Source of the DNA: Spinacia oleracea
Lineage: Eukaryota; Streptophyta; Magnoliopsida; Caryophyllales; Amaranthaceae
Length of the DNA: 64,000 nucleotides
Direction: 5' to 3'
Assembly (NCBI RefSeq): GCF_020520425.1
Contig: NC_079491.1
Coordinates: forward strand, 27,519,449 to 27,583,448
Under the pieces are notes generated by a model. That model was not told where the DNA came from. It saw only the letters and a program-made list of their open reading frames with translations, and made no database searches. Positions within the stretch are counted from its first letter, which is position 1; every line of letters begins with the position of its first letter. The position numbers and the translations under genes were made by a program. Below, one piece after another: positions 10,478 through 20,730 of this stretch.

Positions 10478-12414
10478 TACTCTTTTCTATCATGTCATCC
10501 TTAATTTCCAAGAGAAACAAATTCTATGCACAGCTTAGTTTAGCACCAATGTGTTTTTGTTGTCACATCGAGCAAAAGAACAACATATCAAGTATGCCAA
10601 ACTATACAATAACTATATGAGCGCCATTAAACTATTAGACAGCATCTTCAACATTTTACACATACCTGGAAAGTGTGAAATACTTTATCATCTCTTTAAA
10701 CCCTTGTAATGCTTCATATTCAAAATGGCACTGTGCTCCACCAGAGAAAACTTATAAATTCAGACATCTGTAACAACAAGAGATATAGAGATTAATGATC
10801 AATGATCAATGGAAAATAACCGAAGTATATCCCAAACCTAAAAGTGGAAGAACATTTTTGTACCCACGGGTGACCTATTAAGAATGTCATTTCATTGAAC
10901 CTTTAGGCAGAAAAAGGTTATCAGTAGAAAAACACCCTTACAAATTAACACAAAATGCATAACCATGAAAGACAACTCCAATGTCTATTAGTTTCGTCGA
11001 ATCATTTCTCTAGTTGACAAAGTAGACGAATTTATTAACTTCTCAAAAACTTCTCAAAAACTTCTATGTGATGCTAACCACTCAAGCACTAACATAAACT
11101 CCGTAAGGTATTATAAGTTTGTAACCACAACCATGGATCCAAAACAACATTTTTTAAGTAATACTAAGAGAATCATTACTCAATAAATTCGGCTTCTAAA
11201 GATACAAATTAAGAGCCTTCAAACTCTCATATATACTTTCCAGCTCCAAAATAGTTGTATATTAAATTTGTCAATTAAACTTATTCACACAAATTTACAA
11301 GTATTTCCTAAGTTATTGTATTGGTATTCAAAACCGAGCAGTAAAATTCCACCGGCATTTTATATTTTAAGCGATCGCTAGTTCACAAGTTAAGTGATCC
11401 AGCAACACTGGAATTGAAACGTATCATCAATTAATTCAAAAGCATCATTACTCAATAATCAATAGCATCATTCATCCAGTAACGAAAATCGTATCAATAT
11501 GCTTAACAATTCAAAATAACAAACCAGTTTCAAGGCATAATTCATCCAGTAAACTCTAAAAGAACTCCAGCAATTGCAGGAAACAAACAAATGAGCAACC
11601 ATATAAATTAATCTCAGCACAATTTCCGTCGCATTTTAGCATATTTTCATCTGAAATTCCCGACTTTTTACCAGAAATCAACAAATTTCATCATTCAAAA
11701 TTCACATGAAAGTAATTCCCAGTTTAAGAACTTCCGTTCGCATCAATGCTCCGCAAATACCTAAACATAATCGACCAAGCAAACTACAAAAAATACGAAT
11801 TTTGATTTTTTTTTTTTTGAAGAAAATCACTGAAATAATTACCGGTGTTTGCTTGCTTCTGCCATTGATCATATAAATAAATTTCCTCTAAACCTAAATT
11901 TCGTCGCAATTGGTAAATTTTTCAATTCTGACAGTTTTTTCAGCTAAAGGAAGAGAAAAGATATCCGAGGAGAAGCGCAAGATCGCGAAGTAACATGAAT
12001 GGAGAAATTAAGGAGTGAAACTGTGAAAGGACCAAAATCAATATGTACACGTAGTGTACCCTCTTGTACATTACCGTTAATTTGTTGATACATCATCAAA
12101 TCCATCCATTAAAAAATGAGAATGAAGGCTTTATTTGGTTGGAAGGAATTGGAAGGAAAAGAAAAGAAAGGAAGGGAAAAATAATGTTTACTGTATTTGG
12201 TACAAATAATTATATGGGAAGTGGAAGGAAAGGAAGGGAATTGGAAGGAAAGCTCAATTATAAAACTTTCACTTCCTTTCCGAGCGATTTCCTTCAATAT
12301 TGCATAAAGATCCAACAATTCCCTAAATACGTTACTTTTTAAGTTATTTACCACCATACCGTCCACGTAAGCAAAGGAGAAAGAGAAGTAATTTTTTTTT
12401 CCGGTTCAGCATTG

Positions 12415-12543
12415 AACCGCTATATGAGATAGCGGTTTCGTTTTAAAGCAAACCGCCATCTGAGATGGCGGTTCAATGTTATAAACCGCTATCTCAGATA
12501 GCGGTTTGTATTAAAACAAAACCGCTATCTCAGATGGCGGTTT
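12415..12543. repeat. Four clustered near-perfect palindromes (left block)
   Basis: Palindromes of 23-25 bp lie at 12415-12437, 12451-12473, 12483-12507 and 12519-12543. Each reads AACCGCYATCT, then its own inverted copy with one central base. Paired changes (GCTATC with GATAGC, GCCATC with GATGGC) in some copies suggest the two arms change together. Confidence 0.85.
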
Positions 12544-12624
12544 ACTTAATTGTAAATTATTTTTAACATGAATTACAGTTTAAATAGAAATATAATTTAG
12601 AAGTAACCTCTTATGACATCAATT

Positions 12625-12697
12625 GTGTCTGTAGCTCAGTGGATAGAGTGTGTTGTTTCTACGCAGGAGGTTGTGGGTTCGAATCCTACCTGATGTG
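12625..12697 (+). tRNA. tRNA-Arg(TCT)-like sequence, probably non-functional
   Basis: This 73-nt segment aligns without gaps to my memory of plant tRNA-Arg. It has an A box (tagctcagtggatagag), a B box (gggttcgaatcc) and anticodon position TCT at 12658-12660. The acceptor arms are GTGTCTG and CTGATGT. Most differences from an expected GCGCCTG/CTGGCGC are C-to-T or G-to-A, as in methylated CpG decay. Several pairs become G-U and the anticodon stem is weak. It may be transcribed by Pol III, but is probably a pseudo-tRNA. Confidence 0.6.
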
Positions 12698-12764
12698 TTT
12701 ATTTCTTTTTAACCATTTATTAATATTAATTATAAACATTTCTAAATTTAACTTATCAACATTA

Positions 12765-12838
12765 GTGTCTGTAGCTCAGCGGATAGAGTGTTTATTTCCT
12801 AACCAAAAGGTCGTGGGTTCGATCCCCCTAGCTGATGC
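12765..12838 (+). tRNA. tRNA-Arg(CCT)-like sequence, probably non-functional
   Basis: This second copy lies 67 bp after the first in the same orientation. It has the A-box-like tagctcagcggatagag, anticodon position CCT (12798-12800, loop TTCCTAA) and B-box-like gggttcgatcc. Its 5' acceptor strand GTGTCTG is the same as in the first copy. The T arm is imperfect. The pair probably arose by duplication followed by decay. Confidence 0.6.
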
Positions 12839-12889
12839 AGTTTTTTTTAATTTTTAACCATTTATAAATAGTACTACCTACGTGATTAT

Positions 12890-12946
12890 AAACCGCTATC
12901 TCAGATAGCGGTTTACTTAAGTCAACCGCTACCTGAGATAGCGGTT
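12890..12946. repeat. Two palindromes (right block)
   Basis: Palindromes at 12890-12914 and 12924-12946 have the same core as the left block (AACCGCTATCT/AGATAGCGGTT, with one ACC variant). Together the two blocks bracket the two tRNA-like sequences. Confidence 0.85.
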
Positions 12947-13377
12947 TAGTGTCGCTTGGTTAAAAAAAAAGAGACCGGTTTTAATGCTGACGTGGACGGT
13001 ATGGTGGGAATTAAGTTAAAAAGTGGCGCATTTTGGGAATTTGACGTTCTTTAAACAATATTGAAGGAAATCGCTCTTCCTTTCCTCCCAAAATTGGAGG
13101 AATTTGGAATGAAAGAAAAAAATTAAAAGCTGTCATTTATATTTCATTTCTCTTCCCTTCATTTCTTTCTCTCAAACCAAACACAGGAAAATAAAATCTC
13201 TTTCCCTTCCCTTCTTTTCCTTTCTTTTCCCTTCCTTTCTTTTCTCTTCCTTTCCTTTACTAATAATGAACCAAATAGGGCCGAAAAATAATAAATATGC
13301 CATTTCAACCAATAGAAAGCATGGTGTACAAGATGTCTTGTACAGTAGGTGTACATGTAGTATTATCTAAAATCAAC

Positions 13378-14005
13378 AAGGGCCCATCATACATTTAAGT
13401 GGGTACCCACTACTCAGTACCCAATTTGGTATCATCCGATGGATATCCATCCACCTGATCCAGATTATATGGACGAGAACCCAAAAATAAGTGGATGCTT
13501 GACGAATAATAGATGGATCGATGACGGGTGGGTCGGATATGGATGAAGATGCATCCAATCCATCACTCTATTACATTAGTTGTAAGATTTAATTTTTCAT
13601 CATTTACTTTCTTAATATATTTATTATTGTAAATAAAACTATAATAGACATAAGCATAACACAAAATATAACGTTCCTTTACTAGGATAACACGCTGATA
13701 ATTATAAAGCTTTGTAAAAGTCATGCTATGATTTTTTCAAAAAGAAAAATAGTCACGTGTACTATATGTGGACTAATGATTCCTAATTGCAATATGTCAA
13801 GTCACTTTGAGTTGTTTTTATATGTCTACAGATATATTTCACCCGATTTATACCCGATCCACCCGAATCACCCGTGGATGGTGGATGGATCGGATGTGGA
13901 TGAAGTATTTAACGGATGATAAGTGGGTTAAATGACGGATGAAATGTCATGGATGGACGTTGATTGAGTCTCACCTGATCCAAACCCGATCCATCGCCAC
14001 CCCTA
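13378..14005. mobile_element. hAT (Ac/Ds)-like non-autonomous piece
   Basis: The right end reads ccatcgccacccctA; reversed, TAGGGGTGGCGATGG is typical of Ac/Ds-like hAT termini. Many subterminal copies of acccgatcc, ggatggat and gatcggat in both orientations are also typical of hAT ends. A matching left terminus and 8-bp target duplication were not found, so the left boundary is approximate. Confidence 0.55.
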
Positions 14006-14266
14006 ATGTCCATTCTGATATAACTTACTAGTTTTCTATGCATGCGTTGCGACAATAAGGGTTGTCAAAAACTGACCTGATCCAACCGATTTCTGACAAA
14101 AACTAAAGTGATCCCAAAAAAAATCACACATTCAATCCGCATAAGCATAATGACCCCGCACAACTACATTATCCGATTATACCCGACTCATAACCGATCG
14201 ATGACCCGATTTGACCGTCCTTACTTGCGTGCTTGTAATTTAAAGACGTACACAAAATAATACTTA

Positions 14267-14548
14267 CTCCCGCCTTCCCAATTTAACTGTTGTACCATGA
14301 TTTTCACGGAGTTTTCTGTGATAAGTTGTTGCATGATTATCTATTATATTTTAATAGAAAAGTAGATGAGATGGGAGATAGTGGGTGAGTTTTTAATTGA
14401 ATGTGAGAGATGTGGGGCCATAAATTTTGGTAGTTGAAAGAGAGATGTAATAAAATATTAGTGGATCCATTCCATAAAAGGAAATGTGACAATTAAATTG
14501 GGGCGAGCGTAAATGGAAAGTGTGACGATTAAACTGGGTCAGAGGAAA
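14267..14548. mobile_element. Stowaway-like MITE (diverged)
   Basis: The ends CTCCCGCCTTCCCAATTTAA and (reversed) TTTCCTCTGACCCAGTTTAA pair imperfectly. TA flanks both sides (14265-14266, 14549-14550). Confidence 0.6.
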
Positions 14549-14586
14549 TATTTCGTTAATAATTTTTTTCCCTATTTATTCATATA

Positions 14587-14820
14587 CTTCCTCCGTTCTA
14601 CAAATATCGCATCATAATTGACCTTTACTACTTTAACACATTACTTTGACTCTTAATATCTCAAATCGTGTGTAAGTAAAAAATTGATATTTAGAAAATA
14701 TATATCGATACAAATCTAAGATAACTACAATTTTCTTACGTATGAATCACAAAAAAGGCCAAAATCGTAGTGTGAATAGTGTAAAAACCAAATGCTGCGC
14801 TATTTATGGAACTGAGGAAG
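14587..14820. mobile_element. Stowaway-like MITE
   Basis: The 234-bp element starts CTTCCTCCGTTCTACAAATA and ends in the inverted text tatttatggaactgaggaag, with TA on both sides. An open frame across its right end (14742-14954) is not a gene. Confidence 0.75.
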
Positions 14821-14848
14821 TATATATTTTTTGTGATTTTAGTAAATA

Positions 14849-15137
14849 CTCCCTCTGTATTTATTTAAGGGATAGACTTGCCTTTTCCGGCCGTATTTAT
14901 TTAAGAGATACACTTGCCATTTTTAGTAACTTATCAACCCCACCATCTAATTAAATAATTTATCTATACCCCATCCCCACCCCCGCGCCCCATCCCCTAA
15001 AATGACATGGTCCCCACTTGTTTGATTTATTAAAATATTTACTCAACCCCACTTGTTTTATTACTTTATTTCATTCAATTCTTTTTCTTAATACCCGTGC
15101 CCGACCAAATGTATCTCTTAAATAAATACGGAGGGAG
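14849..15137. mobile_element. Stowaway-like MITE
   Basis: The 289-bp element starts CTCCCTCTGTATTTATTTAA and ends ttaaataaatacggagggag, with TA at 14847-14848 and 15138-15139. A second copy of gtatttatttaagagatac lies just inside the left end. Confidence 0.85.
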
Positions 15138-15278
15138 TATCTTTTAATTGATTCCATTTTATATTGTAATATAAAAATGTTTGGTGTTTAATTTGCTTTG
15201 TTTTTTTTAATTTTACTAAAGGGTACAATATGCAATCACTATTTACGTCGCCTTAGGCGTTCCCTTATATAATAGAGA

Positions 15279-15779
15279 TATAGTACTATGGATACTCATA
15301 TAGTCGTATTTAGGTGATTAGTATGTTCGGTTCTGTAAAACCAACCAATTCCTTGGCGTAGTGGAAATAATTTCAACTTTCAACCAACACTTTGAGGAGG
15401 GTTACCTTTACCATTCCCTCCACTCTTAAAGTGTCTAGTCCGTTAACCCTGACCGGGTTGACCTGTGTGGGGTTTCGGCCCAATATGGCAATTCATCTTA
15501 CATTTAAAAAGAATTGTTTGATTTTATAAAGTAGGTATAGATATGATTAAGCTAAAGGCTCCGTTTATGTTACATTATTTCTCCTGATCTAGTCTGATTT
15601 TGAATTTATTTTTTTGATTTGATTTTTCAGAATTAATATTTAAATAAAAACTTCAATTATTAATAGGTTAAATGATTAAACACATGATCAATATTACTCG
15701 TAAAATGAATGTTATTCAAATTTATAGTATTATTATTATAAATTACACATTATTAATTTGACTATGTTAATGTAGATTT
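15279..15779. other. AT-rich spacer left of the LINE
   Basis: I see nothing coding here. It is AT-rich sequence between the Helitron and the LINE target site. Confidence 0.5.
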
Positions 15780-15793
15780 AACTATGGCTTATG

Positions 15794-18700
15794 TTCTACT
15801 TCGAAACCTATGCGAGAATGTGCATACACCTATTTACATAGGTGGTGACTTTAATGAGATTCTAAGCTACGATGAAAAGGAGGGTGATTGTATTAGGAGT
15901 GCCATTCCGGAGTTTTGAGAAATGTTGGACGATTGTGACTTGAAGGATTTGGGGTTTGAAGGGCAGTGGTACACTTGGGAGCATGGGTTGACAGCTCAAA
16001 CGCGTGTTCGTGAACGTTTAGACATATTTCTTGGTAACCATGCTTGGTGTGCTCGGTTTCCTGAAGCTGTTGTGAGTCACTTGGTACGATTTAAAATCGG
16101 ATCATACCCCGATTATATTGCAAGTTGAGGCGCAAAAAAGGAGGAAAAACAACAGGAGAAAGACAAAAAAAAAAAGATTCAAATTTGAGACGGGATGGTT
16201 TCTTGATGAGGCGTGTGAAGGGATAGTTCGAGGGGCATGGAAAGACTCGAATGGTGGAACTATGGAGGATAGATTTGGCATGCTGGTAGCAGCTCTCACA
16301 GGTTGGGGAAGGGGCAAGTTGGATGACTTGGCCAAGAAAATCAAGGATGCGGAGAAACAACTCAAAGTAGCTCAAGAACTGGAAGTTACCGAATTTTCTG
16401 TTCAAGAGTGTTAAAGGCTAGAGAAGAGCCTTGAAGAGCTACTGGAAAGGCAAGAAGCTTATTGGTACCTACGTTCCCGATCAGCAAAAATCAAATACGA
16501 GGATAGTAATACCAAGTATTTTCACCATAAAACTTCGCAGCGGAGACGGAAGAACGAGATTAAAGGGTTGATGGATGATAATGGAAAATGGTGCACGGAG
16601 GAGGAGGAAATTAAGAGTACAGTGGAGAGCTTTTATGCGAGCTTGTTCACTTCTAATAGCCCGTCTAATGCAGCATGCAAGTCAGTCTTAGAAGCCATGC
16701 AACCGTTGATCTCTAGTGTGGACAATGCAGCCTTGCTTCGTCCTTTTACTAAAGAAGGGGTTTTTGAAGCTATTTCGCAAACGCACCCTTGTAAGGCCCC
16801 AGAGCCAGATGGTATGCACGCTATCTTTTATAAAAAAATTCAGCATTCTCCATGTCTTAAGGTCTCCAAGGAACATTAATAATACTAATGTTGCTTTGAT
16901 TCCTAAGATTAATAACCCTAATATGATGTCCCAGTTTTGCCTCATTGCTCTTTGTAATGTGCTTTATAAGATTGTGTCCAAAGCTATTGTGTTGCGGCTT
17001 AAATCGATCCTTCCGGGGGTAATTTTCGAGAATCAGAGTGCATTTGTTCCGGGCAGGCTAATAACAAACAATGCTTTAATTTCTTTGGAACTCTTTCATA
17101 TGATGAAAAAGAGGAGTAAGGGGAAAAAAAGTACAATAACGCTCAAACTGGACATGAGCAAAGCATATGACATAGTAGAGTGGTCGTTCTTACATCAACT
17201 ACTAGTGAAGATGGGGTTTGATGGAAAATGGGTACAAGTAGTCATGGATTGTGTCTCGACAGTCTCTTACTCCTTCATTGTTAATGGTAATGTATGCGGT
17301 TCTGTGGTCCCTTCCCGGGGTCTTAGACAAGGGGATCCCCTCTCCCGTATTTGTTTATTATGGTGGCAGATGCCTTTTCGGGATTGTTAAGGAGCGCAGC
17401 TGAGAATAAGGATATTCATGGGGGCAAGGCGAGTAGGGCCTGAGATTTCGCATCTTTTCTTTGCAGGTGACTTTTTGCAAGAGCCAACCGAAGGGAATGC
17501 TCCAAAATAGTTGATATCCTCAACACATACGAAACAGCTTCCGGGAAGAAAATTAATTATGACAAGTCGGGGATTTCTTTTAGCAAAGGCGTTGAGATGT
17601 CACGGCAAGAAGAGTTGGTCTCTTGAGCATGAAACATGTAGAAAATCATGACAAGTACTTGGGAATCCCTACCATAATAGGGAGATCGAAAAGAATGGTA
17701 TTTACTGCCTTGAAGGACCGCCTGTGGAAGGAAATGAAGGGGTGGAAGGAGAAACTTTTGTCCAGAGCTGGAAAAGAGATTCTTATTAAGTCTGTGATAC
17801 ATGCCATCCCTACCTACCTTATGGCAGTGTACCGCCTTCCAGTGAGTGTCATACATGACATCCAAGCAATGACCGCGAAATTTTGGTGGGGCAACACCGA
17901 CTCCAAGCATAAGATGCATTGGATTAATTGGGGCTCTCTATGTACTCCTAAATGTCTAGGGGGTATGGGATTCAGGGATATAGGGATTTTCAACTCCGCG
18001 CTATTGGGAAGACAAGCTTGGAGACTGTTAAAGAGTCCCACCTCTCTTTTGGCCCGGGTAATGTCTACCAAGTACTATAAAAATGCAGAATTTCTTGACT
18101 CATATTTGGGTACAACAAGTATCTTCTCATGGAGTAGTATATGGTCTTCAAAGTCGCTAATAATGGATGGTACGCTGTGGAGGATCGATAATGGGTCAAA
18201 ATTCCGGATTTGGGAGGATTCTTGGGTTGCGAATGATGACGGTATGTACGTGACCACCCCCCGCATTCATGGTTTGTCTTTGGTGTGTGACTTATTGGAG
18301 GGTGGCGAATGGAGTTACAACCTGCTGGTACAAAATTTTAATGATAGATATGTCACAGCTATTCTTGGAATTCCCCTAAGTGGCAACCCACAAGAAGATA
18401 ACTGAATGTGGGCGTTCACGAAAAGTGATGAGTACTCGGTCAAATCGGCCTACTTTCTAGGCAAGTCTTGTGACCTCCGTATTTACCACCAGGCATGGCT
18501 GGAGTTATGGAACCTGAATGTGACCCCTAAAGTACGCCACTTTTTGTGGCGAGTGTGCACGGGTACACTTGCGGTACGCGATTACTTGAAGTATAGACAC
18601 ATGTCAGATAATGCGGGCTACGCATGGTGTGTCGGTACCTCTGAAACTTTTAGGCACTACCTATTTGATTGCCCAACAATAAGAGACTTATGCGTTGAGC

Positions 18701-19675
18701 TTGACTGCGAGGACATGATGTGGAAGGAGGAGGAGAGCTTCTTGGAGGTGATAGTGTCTTGGAAGAGTGTTGATGATAAGACACGACAAAGGGGAGCCGT
18801 GCTACTATTGTATATATGGGGGAGGAGGAATGATAAAATATTCAATGCAAAAGAGGTACCCTTTCTCTCATTGTGGAGCGCACGAAGAGACTTGCTGAAG
18901 ATTTTAACACATACACAACCAAAATCCATGGTGTTGTGCGCGAACAGCCTTGTCAAAGCCCAGAGAAGTGGGTAGCTCCTCCAGATGATTTCGTTAAAAT
19001 TAATTGTGATGCGGCATTACATGTTGAGGGGTGGACAGGCATGGGGGATGTTGCTAGAGATGCTCATGGCCAAGTGAAATTTGCGGCTTCGAGGAGAGTA
19101 AGGAGCCACTGGGAGCCCCTCATCGCTGAGGGCAAAGCAATGTTAATGGTTGTTAGGTTAGCAAAGAGGTATGGCTACAAGAAAGTGATCATGGAATCCG
19201 ATAGCTTGGCCCTCGTCTCGCGCCTTTCGAAGGCCTTGGTGCACGCTGCTGAATTAGGCTCCATTTTATTGGACTTATTTTGACTGAACTTATATTATCT
19301 GAACTTATCTGAACTTAACTGAACTTAACTGAACTTATCTGAAATTTTATCTGAAATAAACTTACTTGTGTGTGAAAATGTCTGAAAAAACCTTATTTTG
19401 CTGAACTTATATTATCTGAACTTAACTGAACTTATCTGAACTTATCTGAACTTAACTGAACTTATTTTGTCTGAAATAAGTCAAAATAAGTCGAACAAAA
19501 CAGAGGCTTAGACTCAATTCTTGAGGATATTTTTACTATTTGTTCTTTTTTTGATGTTGTTTGTTGGTCTCATGTTAAAAGGGGTGGCAATTTCGTAGCT
19601 CATCACCTTGCCAGATTAGTGTCTTTTGGTCTTGAACAAGTTTGGAAAAACCATATATTGTCCTTGTGAGGTTTC
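15794..19675 (+). pseudogene. LINE ORF2 remains: endonuclease, reverse transcriptase, RNase H
   Basis: Endonuclease remains at about 15794-16130 (IGGDFNEIL, WYTWEH, RLDIFLGN). Reverse transcriptase at about 16500-17640 (NQSAFVPGRLITNNAL, LKLDMSKAYDIVEW, RGLRQGDPLS). The catalytic [YF]ADD box reads FAGD near 17460, so an essential aspartate is lost. A zinc-binding region follows at about 18400-18700 (WNLNVTPKVRHFLWR, ETFRHYLFDCP). RNase H runs from 18985: D in VKINCDAAL, E in AEGKAM, D in MESDSLAL, and after the insertion H in FVAHHLAR near 19600. There are stops (for example after IPEF near 15918 and after QEC near 16412) and frame changes near 16870 and 17390. The copy is dead; plant L1 RNase H of this type is well known. 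Confidence 0.9.
19283..19500. repeat. TGAACTTA short-repeat element inserted in the LINE
   Basis: Many copies of ctgaacttaa/ctgaacttat run in tandem-like array. The flanks ggacttattttgac and (reversed) gacttattttgactt are inverted, which suggests a small TIR element. RNase H coding resumes after it (gacWSHVKRGG-like text near 19570), so this block is a later insertion into the LINE. The borders are approximate and no target duplication was resolved. Confidence 0.6.
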
Positions 19676-19758
19676 TCCCTATGTTTTGATGGACACTTTG
19701 TCCATGAGTTAATCTATGCACTAATTAATCTTTGCCCTAAAAAAAACTATGGCTTATG

Positions 19759-20065
19759 GTAGATAGATCTTGAGTTGGTTATCTAAATATATTTAAATAT
19801 ACACTTACCGATCAGTCGTATTTATTTCCATGGTGGGTGGTCCATGTCTGACCTATACATTTCCTTAAGATCAGCGGTCACAACTCTCGAGCTCATACAT
19901 TCAAACAAAATTCCATTCATAATATGTTAGCATAAAATTCAAAATTAGTTATGTGTACATGCAATCCTACAATAAAATCTGCAAACTTTGACACGTAAAT
20001 ATCCATCAAATGTAACACTCCCTTACCATTGAATTCATGCAACTCCCAACTACCTTCAACACCAC
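19759..20065. other. Upstream region of nsLTP copy 4
   Basis: No gene. It contains one copy of the LINE target site and then AT-rich promoter-like sequence. Confidence 0.4.
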
Positions 20066-20072
20066 TATAAAA
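20066..20072 (+). promoter_or_regulatory. TATA box of nsLTP copy 4
   Basis: TATAAAA lies 81-87 bp upstream of the ATG at 20153. Confidence 0.55.
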
Positions 20073-20152
20073 CCATGCAAACACATACTCATACTTGACA
20101 ACTTCATAGCAAAACAACCACCAAAAAAACGAAGTAAAAAAAAGAGCGAAAA

Positions 20153-20730
20153 ATGGCAAGCGCAATGTTGAAGAAGCTGGTATGTTTAGCGGTGATTTGC
20201 ATGGTGGTGGAAACCCTGATGGCCCCACATGCAGTCGAGGCGGTGGTGACATGTAACTTGGTGGCCAAGTCCCTAGCACAATGCATACCGTACTTGAAGG
20301 GCAGTGGTGGACCTAGGCCATCGCCTAATTGCTGCGCCGGGGTTCAGGGTCTCAAGGCCGCGGCACAAACCACAGCTGACCGTAGAGCAGCTTGTAATTG
20401 CATGAAAAATCAGGCAGCTAACACTAAAGGTCTAAATTATAACCTCGCTGCTAGACTTGCTTCTCAGTGTAACGTTCGCGTTAACTACAACTTTGACCCC
20501 AAAACTAACTGCAACAGGTAATAATTAATTACAGTTTTACGTCTATTTTTATTTATTCTCATCTACGGAGTATATGTTAGGAAGCTGTAAAAAAAGGTAC
20601 AAGTCCAAGTTTCAAACCCTAACCAGAATTCATATGTACCGAGTAGTCGAGTACTCTATATATGTATACGGATAATTATCTAGAGTTAAATTTGATGTGT
20701 ATATTTTTGGTGTTTTGCAGCATACAGTGA
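20153..20730 (+). CDS. Non-specific lipid transfer protein, type 1 (copy 4)
   Basis: Predicted secreted protein of 124 residues. Exon 1 is 20153-20517, the intron is 20518-20720 (gtaata...ttgcag), and the 10-nt exon 2 is 20721-20730, giving NSIQ at the C-terminus. The signal peptide is longer than in copies 2 and 3 (MASAMLKKLV, ending AVEA). The eight cysteines are VTCN, AQCIPY, NCC, CNC, QCN and NCN. The motif TADRR is present; the second consensus site reads NYNFD rather than PYxIS. The loop before Cys-Cys (GSGGPRPSPN) is three residues longer than in copy 2. It is more diverged than copies 1-3, so it may be an older duplicate. It looks intact. Confidence 0.92.

Larger units (their letters stand above)
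9511..12126. other. Gene-free stretch with small repeats
   Basis: No convincing gene. It holds a short direct duplication (9974-10101), a degenerate Stowaway-like MITE (10293-10477) and AT-rich DNA. Open frames such as 9639-9890 and 10375-10620 match nothing I recognise, and the second overlaps the MITE. Confidence 0.5.
12127..13282. mobile_element. Long-TIR element carrying palindromes and two tRNA-Arg-like sequences
   Basis: The left end GGCTTTATTTGGTTGGAAGG and the reversed right end GGCCCTATTTGGTTCATTA are inverted copies. The inverted arms continue for roughly 270 bp with gaps. Paired landmarks include gaaggaaa-rich runs, gcgatttccttcaatattg (12285-12303; reversed near 13054-13073) and accataccgtccacgt (12352-12367; reversed near 12990-13005). 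GAA flanks both ends (12124-12126, 13283-13285), a possible 3-bp target duplication. The GGSC...TTTGGTT terminus recalls PIF/Harbinger Tourist-like MITEs, but the family is uncertain. The centre holds six short palindromes and two tRNA-like segments listed separately. No protein-coding gene is visible. Confidence 0.7.
14028..15278 (-). mobile_element. Non-autonomous Helitron containing three MITEs
   Basis: Read on the minus strand, it starts TCTCTATTATATAAGG at 15278 and ends in CTAG at 14028-14031. It is inserted between A and T (A at 14027, T at 15279 on the plus strand). A GC-rich gcatgcgttgc stretch near the 3' end may be the remains of the terminal hairpin. No RepHel gene is present. Three Stowaway-type elements lie inside, so the Helitron's own sequence is only about 450 bp. 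Confidence 0.65.
15794..19744 (+). mobile_element. 5'-truncated L1-type LINE with 14-bp target duplication
   Basis: The exact direct repeat aactatggcttatg flanks the element at 15780-15793 and 19745-19758. The 3' end is a short A tail (aaaaaaa after gccct). In order it holds part of the endonuclease, reverse transcriptase, a zinc-binding reverse-transcriptase-associated region and an RNase H domain, all in the + direction. ORF1 and the front of the endonuclease are missing, as in 5'-truncated L1 insertions. The reading frame is broken at several places. A separate short-repeat element interrupts the RNase H region. Confidence 0.93.

Noticed and set aside
12639-12857. 72-codon open frame across the tRNA-like pair
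   Set aside because: It reads through both tRNA-like segments and its composition reflects tRNA text. Not a protein gene.
12041-13360. A further outer inverted repeat (gtacacgtagtgtac and tgtacatgtag text) around the long-TIR element
   Set aside because: The match is short and gapped. It may be an older MITE like the ends of the 8-kb element, but I could not define borders or a target duplication.
14742-14954. 70-codon open frame near the Helitron
   Set aside because: It spans parts of two adjacent MITEs, so it has no ancestral coding meaning.
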